Assembly (NCBI RefSeq): GCF_901827155.1
Contig: NZ_LR594659.1
Span: 434,001-498,000, forward strand
DNA length: 64,000 nucleotides
From: Variovorax sp. PBL-H6
GTDB lineage: Bacteria; Pseudomonadota; Gammaproteobacteria; Burkholderiales; Burkholderiaceae_C
Reading direction: 5' to 3'
Shown here: in pieces, positions 59,220 through 64,000 of the stretch
Numbering within the stretch: the first letter of the stretch is position 1
Layout of the letters: each line of letters opens with the position of its first letter
Translations under genes and position numbers: made by a program
The notes under the pieces: generated by a model
What the model was told of the DNA's origin: nothing
Databases searched by the model: none
Seen by the model: the letters and a program-made list of their open reading frames with translations, nothing else

Positions 59220-59966
59220 TCAGTTGCCGAAATAGAGATCGTCGAGCGGAGCGGAAAGCAGGTCGTCCCCATTCGATTCGCTGAGCGCAGGGGCGAGCGA
59301 GCTGCCCGTGCTTCGAATGTCGCGCAGCACGCCCTGCCTGGCCATCGCGGGCTTCCTGGTGCGCAGGCCCTCCAAGATCTCGACATGCGCCGAGGCATCC
59401 CACGGCGTGCTCGGGGACAGCAGCGACAAGTACATGGTGGGTCCGAACTGCAGCCACAGCGACTCCACCAGCGGCATGACCACCTCGGTCTTGGAGGCCT
59501 CGTACAGCGTGAAGTGAAAGCGCTGGTTCGAGGACAGGCAGCCGAGCAGGTTGCGCTTCGCAATCGCCTCCAGCAGCTCGTCGTTGATGCCGGTCAAGGT
59601 GCTCAGCAAGGCCGGGGTGCCGTTGCGGCACGCCATCTCCGTCGCCATGCCCTCGATCAGCTCCCGCACGGCGAAGAGTTCCTTCAGCTTCTTGGGGGTG
59701 AGCCGCGGAACGCGAACAGAACCGCTGGCGGTGTCTTCCAGCGCATTGATGACGACCAGCCGCGCCAGCGCCTCCCGGATCGGCATCGGACTGGTGCCGA
59801 AGCTGCTGGCCAGCTTGCGCAGGCTCATCACCTGCCCGGGCACGAAAGCACCGACCATCAGGCCGCGCCGAAGGCGTTGGAAGACTTCCTCCGGGACGCT
59901 GCCGCGCGCGCGTTTGCCCGGTACTTCAGGTGTGGTTTGTGGAAGGCGCTCGGCGGTCTTTTCCAT
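59220..59966 (-). CDS. GntR-family (FCD) transcriptional regulator
   Basis: This 248-residue regulator has an N-terminal winged helix (VFQRLRRGLMVGAFVPGQVMSLRKLASSFGTSPMPIREAL split here by length) and a C-terminal FCD ligand-binding domain with ELFAVRELIEGMATEMA. It is divergent from the ABC transporter operon, with operator copy 2 between them. It very likely binds both operator copies and controls both operons and itself. The ligand is presumably a pathway compound. Confidence 0.92.
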   Translation of the reverse strand: MEKTAERLPQTTPEVPGKRARGSVPEEVFQRLRRGLMVGAFVPGQVMSLRKLASSFGTSPMPIREALARLVVINALEDTASGSVRVPRLTPKKLKELFAVRELIEGMATEMACRNGTPALLSTLTGINDELLEAIAKRNLLGCLSSNQRFHFTLYEASKTEVVMPLVESLWLQFGPTMYLSLLSPSTPWDASAHVEILEGLRTRKPAMARQGVLRDIRSTGSSLAPALSESNGDDLLSAPLDDLYFGN

Positions 59967-60014
59967 GGGACTCTCTCGTTGCGTGTGTGATGCGGGTTAT
60001 CCCGGTTGTCCGTG

Positions 60015-60044
60015 ATTATAAGTGTGATCACACTATGTGATCAA
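60015..60044 (-). promoter_or_regulatory. Promoter of the GntR operon
   Basis: On the minus strand TTGATC (60039-60044) and TATAAT (60015-60020) are 18 nt apart. The operator copy 2 covers the -35 and spacer, so binding would block RNA polymerase. This suggests autorepression. Confidence 0.65.
60025..60043. promoter_or_regulatory. Putative GntR operator, copy 2
   Basis: The sequence TGATCACACTATGTGATCA is a perfect inverted repeat with arms identical to those of copy 1 at 52639. It lies between the GntR gene and the divergent ABC transporter operon. The two copies differ only in the central 3 nt. Confidence 0.85.
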
Positions 60045-60143
60045 GACGAGTTTTCAGGCCTTCGACAGTTCAACCCTAAGCCTCCATGGCCAAGAGGGCA
60101 AGAGTTGGTTCATTCACACACTCAACGACACGGACGGTATCCC

Positions 60144-61145
60144 ATGCGACTCCTGCAACTGCGCATTCCCTCGTTCTCCCGCCTCCGCACGGCTGCCCTG
60201 GCGGCCGCGCTTGCCGCCACTTCCACCGCATGGGCCGCCGATGAAGTGAAAGTGCGGTTCAGCTGGAAGCTCAAGGGCGAGTACGGACACCTCTACCTGG
60301 CACAGGAGCAGGGCCTCTACGCCGCCAAGGATCTGACCGTGCGGATGGGCGAGGGCGCGGGCGCGCCCGCCGCCCTCGGCGCGCTGTTGCAGGGGCAGGA
60401 AGACGTGGTGGTGATGCCCGCCATCTTTGCGGTGTCGGCGATCCAGAAAGGCATGCCGGTCAAGATCGTCGCGCTCTACCACCCGAAGACTCCCGTGGTA
60501 CTGATTTCCCACCCCGACAAGCCCGTGAAGCAACCGAAGGACCTGGAAGGCAAGACGGTCGCCCACTCGGTGGGAGAGACAGGCACCTCCTACCTGGCCG
60601 TCTTCTGTGCGGTCAACGGCATCGACTGCGACAAGGTCAAGAAGGTGCAAATGGATGCGCAGTCGCGCGTTCCCCAGTTTCTTCAGAAGCAGGTGGATGC
60701 AGTGAGCCTCTATCGCACCAGTGATCTGCCGGTGCTCGAGGCCAAGGCCGGCACCAAGTTCCCGCTGCTCGACCTGGCTGAGAACGGTCTCGCCATTCCC
60801 GGGCTGGCCGCGGTGTCGAGCAATGCGATCATCGCCAAGAGGCCCGATGTGCTGAGGCGCTACCTCGCGGCGGTCAATGAAGGCATCGCCGCAACGCGCA
60901 AGGATCCGAAGTCGGCCGCCGCCGCCTTGATGAAGTCCTGGCAGGGCAGCCCGCCCCAGGATGTCGTGCAAGCGCAGGTGCAAGCCACGATGGACGCAGT
61001 GAAAACCGAGGCCGGCAAGCCGGTCGGCTGGATCGATGCGAAGGCGATCTCGCAGGCGCTGGACCTGATCAAGACCGACGAGGCGATCGGGACACCCAAG
61101 CCCGTGGAGACTTTCTTCACCAACGACCTCCTGCCTGCCCTGTGA
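60144..61145 (+). CDS. ABC substrate-binding protein (NMT1/THI5-like)
   Basis: This 333-residue periplasmic protein has a signal peptide (ends near TAWA) and mature VKVRFSWKLKGEYGHLYLAQEQGLYAAKDL, the start typical of NMT1/SsuA-like binders. The chosen ATG at 60144 gives a normal signal peptide; upstream in-frame sequence covers the operator. It is the first gene of the transporter operon under operator copy 2. The substrate is unknown. Confidence 0.9.
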   Translation: MRLLQLRIPSFSRLRTAALAAALAATSTAWAADEVKVRFSWKLKGEYGHLYLAQEQGLYAAKDLTVRMGEGAGAPAALGALLQGQEDVVVMPAIFAVSAIQKGMPVKIVALYHPKTPVVLISHPDKPVKQPKDLEGKTVAHSVGETGTSYLAVFCAVNGIDCDKVKKVQMDAQSRVPQFLQKQVDAVSLYRTSDLPVLEAKAGTKFPLLDLAENGLAIPGLAAVSSNAIIAKRPDVLRRYLAAVNEGIAATRKDPKSAAAALMKSWQGSPPQDVVQAQVQATMDAVKTEAGKPVGWIDAKAISQALDLIKTDEAIGTPKPVETFFTNDLLPAL

Positions 61146-61164
61146 ACCCAGCAAAGGTCCGTGC

Positions 61165-61989
61165 ATGACCCAACTCAAACACTCCCAAGCCGTTGCGGTG
61201 CCCACTGTGGACAAGTCCAGGAAGAAAGCCGCAGGCGGCAGCTTCACCGAGCGCTATGCGTCCGTGCTGCTGGCTGCGGCCATCCTGCTCGCGTGGCAGG
61301 TCGCGGTCCCGCTTCTCGGCCTGTCGGAATTCGTACTCCCGACGCCGCTGGCCATCGGCAAGCGGATCGTGACGGACTTCGATCTGCTCGCGGCCCACTC
61401 GTACATCACCTTGCTCGAAGTGCTTGCGGGCTTTCTTGCCGGGGTGCTGATTGGCATTCCCCTGGCGCTGGCGATCTTCTATTCGAAAGCGTTCGAGCGT
61501 GCCGTCTATCCGCTGCTGGTGGCGCTGCAGACCGTGCCGAAGATCGCGCTGGCACCCCTGCTGGTTCTCTACCTCGGCTACGGCTGGGGCCCCAAGATCA
61601 GCCTCGCGTTCCTGATCTCCTTCTTCCCGATCGTGATCTCGACGGTGGTCGGCCTCCAGTCGCTGGACAAGGGCCTGGTGAACATGGTGCGCTCCATGGG
61701 GTCCACCGAATGGCAGACCTTCTTCAAGGTCAGGCTGCCCGCCGCCATGCCGAGCATCTTCGGCGGCCTGAAGGTGGCCATCTCCCTGGCCGTGATCGGC
61801 GCCATCATCGGCGAGTACATCGCCGCGGAGCGAGGCCTCGGCTACCTTCAACTGCAGGCGACCTCGCAGTTCGATACGACGCTGAACTTCGCCACCGTCG
61901 TCACCATCTCCCTGCTCGGCGTGCTGCTCTATTTCGTTCTGGCGCTGATCGAGTCCAAGGTCTCCTATCAACGTGAAAGCGCCAAATGA
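61165..61989 (+). CDS. ABC transporter permease (SsuC type)
   Basis: This 274-residue permease has about six hydrophobic helices and the EAA loop MGSTEWQTFFKVRLPAAM. It belongs to the same class as the permeases at 44218 and 45029. It is the only permease in this operon, so it would form a homodimer. It follows the binding-protein gene by 19 nt. Confidence 0.9.
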   Translation: MTQLKHSQAVAVPTVDKSRKKAAGGSFTERYASVLLAAAILLAWQVAVPLLGLSEFVLPTPLAIGKRIVTDFDLLAAHSYITLLEVLAGFLAGVLIGIPLALAIFYSKAFERAVYPLLVALQTVPKIALAPLLVLYLGYGWGPKISLAFLISFFPIVISTVVGLQSLDKGLVNMVRSMGSTEWQTFFKVRLPAAMPSIFGGLKVAISLAVIGAIIGEYIAAERGLGYLQLQATSQFDTTLNFATVVTISLLGVLLYFVLALIESKVSYQRESAK

Positions 61990-62052
61990 CCGAAAGCAGC
62001 GACATGACATTCATCGGAGTCTCGTGCCTCATGGAGTTGGAGGAGGGCCGCC

Positions 62053-62841
62053 ATGAGTAATGCAGCCAATGTGCGGGTCGAAGGCGTCTCCAAGACCTAT
62101 GAAGTGCGTGCCGGCGACGATGTCAGGGCGCTCGACCGCGTCGACCTCGACATCGCCCCCGGCAGCTTCGTGGCCATCGTCGGGCCCAGCGGATGCGGCA
62201 AGAGCACGCTGCTGTCGCTCCTGGCCGGATTGACCCCCGTGTCCTCGGGCCGCCTGCGCATCGATGGCGACGAAATCCTCAAGCCGCATCCGAAGGCCGG
62301 TGTGGTTTTTCAGTCCGATCTGCTGTTGCCTTGGAGGAGCATCATCGACAACGTGTTGCTGCCGGTCGAGATCAAGGGGCGGAACCGGGCCGCCAGCATC
62401 GGCCGCGCGCGCGAACTGCTCGCGCAGGTGGGCCTGCAGGGATTCGACAACAAGTTCCCGTTCGAACTCTCGGGCGGTATGCGCCAGCGCGTGGCAATCT
62501 GCCGCGCCCTGATCCAGGAACCGGGGCTGCTGCTGATGGACGAGCCCTTCGGCGCGCTGGACGCCCTGACGCGCGAGCAGATGATCATGGATCTGCAGAC
62601 CATGTGGCTGCGGTTGGGCAACACCGTGTTGTTCATCACGCACGGCATCGACGAGGCGGTGTTTCTCGCGGACCGGGTGATCGTCATGTCCCCACGCCCA
62701 GGCCGCGTGGACCTCGACCTGGCCATCGACATTCCGCGACCGCGCCGCTGGAGCGGCATCCACGAGAACCCCGCCTTTCAGCACCACGTGCGACAGGTGC
62801 GGGAGATGTTCGAAGCCAAGGGCGTCCTGGTCGCACACTGA
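62053..62841 (+). CDS. ABC transporter ATP-binding protein (SsuB type)
   Basis: This 262-residue ATPase has Walker A GPSGCGKST, signature LSGGMRQR, and Walker B LLLMDEPFGALD. The ATG at 62053 follows GGAGGAGGG. A 63-nt gap after the permease gene shows no other feature. Together with the binding protein and permease it forms a complete importer of the nitrate/sulfonate class. Confidence 0.93.
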   Translation: MSNAANVRVEGVSKTYEVRAGDDVRALDRVDLDIAPGSFVAIVGPSGCGKSTLLSLLAGLTPVSSGRLRIDGDEILKPHPKAGVVFQSDLLLPWRSIIDNVLLPVEIKGRNRAASIGRARELLAQVGLQGFDNKFPFELSGGMRQRVAICRALIQEPGLLLMDEPFGALDALTREQMIMDLQTMWLRLGNTVLFITHGIDEAVFLADRVIVMSPRPGRVDLDLAIDIPRPRRWSGIHENPAFQHHVRQVREMFEAKGVLVAH

Positions 62842-62849
62842 GGTACAGC

Positions 62850-63938
62850 ATGAAAGTTTCGATTCTGGGCGCCGGCGCCGGCGGTGCCGCGTCCGTGGCC
62901 GAGCTCACGCAGGCCGGCCATGACGTGGTTCTGTGGAACCGCTCTCCTGAAACCCTCGCGCCGTTTCAAGCGCTCGAGGGCGTTCGCTACGACGGCGTGC
63001 TCGGCACGGGAATCGCTCGTCCGCGCCTGATCACCGCCGATCTGAGGGCTGCCATCGAAGGCGCCGACGCGGCGGTGGTCACGCTTCCGACCTTTTCTCA
63101 CGCGCCGGTTGCTCGCGCACTGGCTGCTGCCGGCTGGCCGGCGAACCGGCCGGTCGTCCTGAACCCCGGCCATACCGGCGGCGCGCTGGAGTTCGCCCAT
63201 GCCTGGCGCGAAGTGCGCCCCGACCTGCCGCCCATCGCCGAGTTCTCCACGCTGACCTACGTGGCCCGCAAATACCAGGCCGACGGCGTGACCGTCACCG
63301 GCCGTGCGCGCCAGGTCCGCGCCGCAGCGCTGCCGGGCGGCAATGCGGCACTGACCGCGGCCTGTGCGCTGTTCCCGGGCGCCACGCCCGTCGGCGACGT
63401 GCTCGCCTCCGCACTCGCCAATGCCAACCTGGTCCTGCATCCGCCCGGTGCGGTGCTGGCCGCCGCATGGGTCGAGGCGACGCATGGCGATTTCACCTTC
63501 TACGTCCAGGCCATGACGCCAGGTGTCGCTCGCACGATGCGTGCGCTCGACGACGAACGACTTGCCGTTGCCGCGGCCTTCGGCCATCACCTGCCGAACT
63601 TGATCGGCGAGATGCAGCTGATCGGCACGGTGGAGTCCTCGGTGAGCGACACCCAGGACTTCGTGGCCGCGATCGCGGGGGGCGAGGCGAACAAGCGCAT
63701 CAAGGGGCCCGACTCGCTCCAGCATCGCTATTACCGCGAGGACTTCGGGCACGGCCTGTTGCCATTCCTCGAGCTTGCGGCGGTTGCCGCCGTCGCCACG
63801 CCGGTGGCGCGATCGCTCTACACGCTCGCGCAGGCCTTCGTCGGCGTCGATTACGCGAAGGGCGGGCGCACCGCAGAGGCGATGGGAATTGCCGGGATGT
63901 CCAAGAACGAACTTCTACAACATGTGAGGCAGCCATGA
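62850..63938 (+). CDS. Opine dehydrogenase-like NAD(P)-dependent enzyme
   Basis: This 362-residue protein begins KVSILGAGAGGAASVAELTQAGHDVVLWNR, a Rossmann motif, and has a C-terminal domain with conserved HPPGAVLAA-like segment and KGPDSLQHRYYREDFGHGL. This is the octopine/opine dehydrogenase family, which makes or splits N-carboxyalkyl amino acids. It is 8 nt after the ATPase gene, so it belongs to the transporter operon. The stop overlaps the last gene's ATG as ATGA. Confidence 0.88.
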   Translation: MKVSILGAGAGGAASVAELTQAGHDVVLWNRSPETLAPFQALEGVRYDGVLGTGIARPRLITADLRAAIEGADAAVVTLPTFSHAPVARALAAAGWPANRPVVLNPGHTGGALEFAHAWREVRPDLPPIAEFSTLTYVARKYQADGVTVTGRARQVRAAALPGGNAALTAACALFPGATPVGDVLASALANANLVLHPPGAVLAAAWVEATHGDFTFYVQAMTPGVARTMRALDDERLAVAAAFGHHLPNLIGEMQLIGTVESSVSDTQDFVAAIAGGEANKRIKGPDSLQHRYYREDFGHGLLPFLELAAVAAVATPVARSLYTLAQAFVGVDYAKGGRTAEAMGIAGMSKNELLQHVRQP

Positions 63939-64000
63939 ACTGGGACCAAGCCGTCATCGCGATCGTCGGCGGCGATCGACGCGAACAGGAGATTGCGCGC
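63935..64000 (+). CDS. Start of a DpaA-like Rossmann protein (3' truncated)
   Basis: Only 22 codons are visible before the window edge: MNWDQAVIAIVGGDRREQEI, then AR. The pattern AVIAIVGGDRREQ resembles the N-terminus of dipicolinate synthase subunit A and similar enzymes. With so little sequence the match is tentative. The gene overlaps the opine-dehydrogenase-like gene stop as ATGA, so the two are co-translated. Confidence 0.45.
   Translation, partial: MNWDQAVIAIVGGDRREQEIAR

Overview
The window reads as a high-GC betaproteobacterial chromosome segment, most likely Burkholderiales and probably Comamonadaceae (Variovorax-like). Supporting signs are atpD-atpC with a tight terminator, orphan Bug-type (tripartite tricarboxylate) solute receptors, a glutamine-dependent NadE, an AcrAB-type pump with an AcrR-like operator, and GC-rich hairpin repeats between genes. 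The genus is inference. No phage, insertion sequence, integrase or CRISPR array is visible.

Left part (1-34 kb) is mostly housekeeping and accessory. It starts with the end of the ATP synthase operon (atpD partial, atpC). Next is a sugar-uptake operon: ROK regulator, ABC ATPase, permease, periplasmic binding protein and a Gfo/Idh/MocA dehydrogenase. A group of small or hypothetical proteins follows, including two adjacent diverged paralogues, then nadE, an AlkB-family dioxygenase and a DUF3606 protein. The four-gene ligase-associated DNA repair module comes next (MBL exonuclease, ATP-dependent ligase, Lhr-type helicase started by TTG, metallophosphoesterase). After it lie a cyclic-nucleotide-domain protein, a TPM/TPM/LemA cluster, a hydrolase carrying an in-frame repeat insertion, a membrane-bound cytochrome c, and an RND efflux operon divergent from its TetR regulator. 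A complete tRNA-Arg(CCG) with a strong terminator closes this part.

Middle part (34-52 kb) is an unbroken run of 18 minus-strand genes, many overlapping by 4 nt. It encodes two SDRs, a beta-hydroxyacid dehydrogenase, two Bug receptors, a GST, a TauD-type dioxygenase, an enolase-superfamily enzyme, a Gfo/Idh enzyme, a GlcD-type FAD oxidase, an SsuABC-type ABC transporter, an amidohydrolase, a CobW GTPase and two paralogous LysR regulators. It looks like catabolism of one or more organic acids or amides of unknown identity. Beyond its 5' end lies a 34-codon relic of a Rep/UvrD helicase gene cut at the Walker A motif.

Right part (52-64 kb) is a second catabolic system: a small barrel protein, an enolase-superfamily enzyme, an M24 (creatinase-like) protein lacking metal ligands, two amidohydrolases, a second CobW GTPase, a Rid-family protein, a GntR/FCD regulator, an NMT1-type ABC transporter, an opine-dehydrogenase-like enzyme and the start of a DpaA-like Rossmann protein. 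The identical operator architecture TGATCACA-N3-TGTGATCA occurs at both promoter regions (52639-52657 and 60025-60043). This ties the enzyme operon and the transporter operon into one GntR regulon. The substrate is unknown. I consider this regulon the best candidate for an undescribed system in the window.
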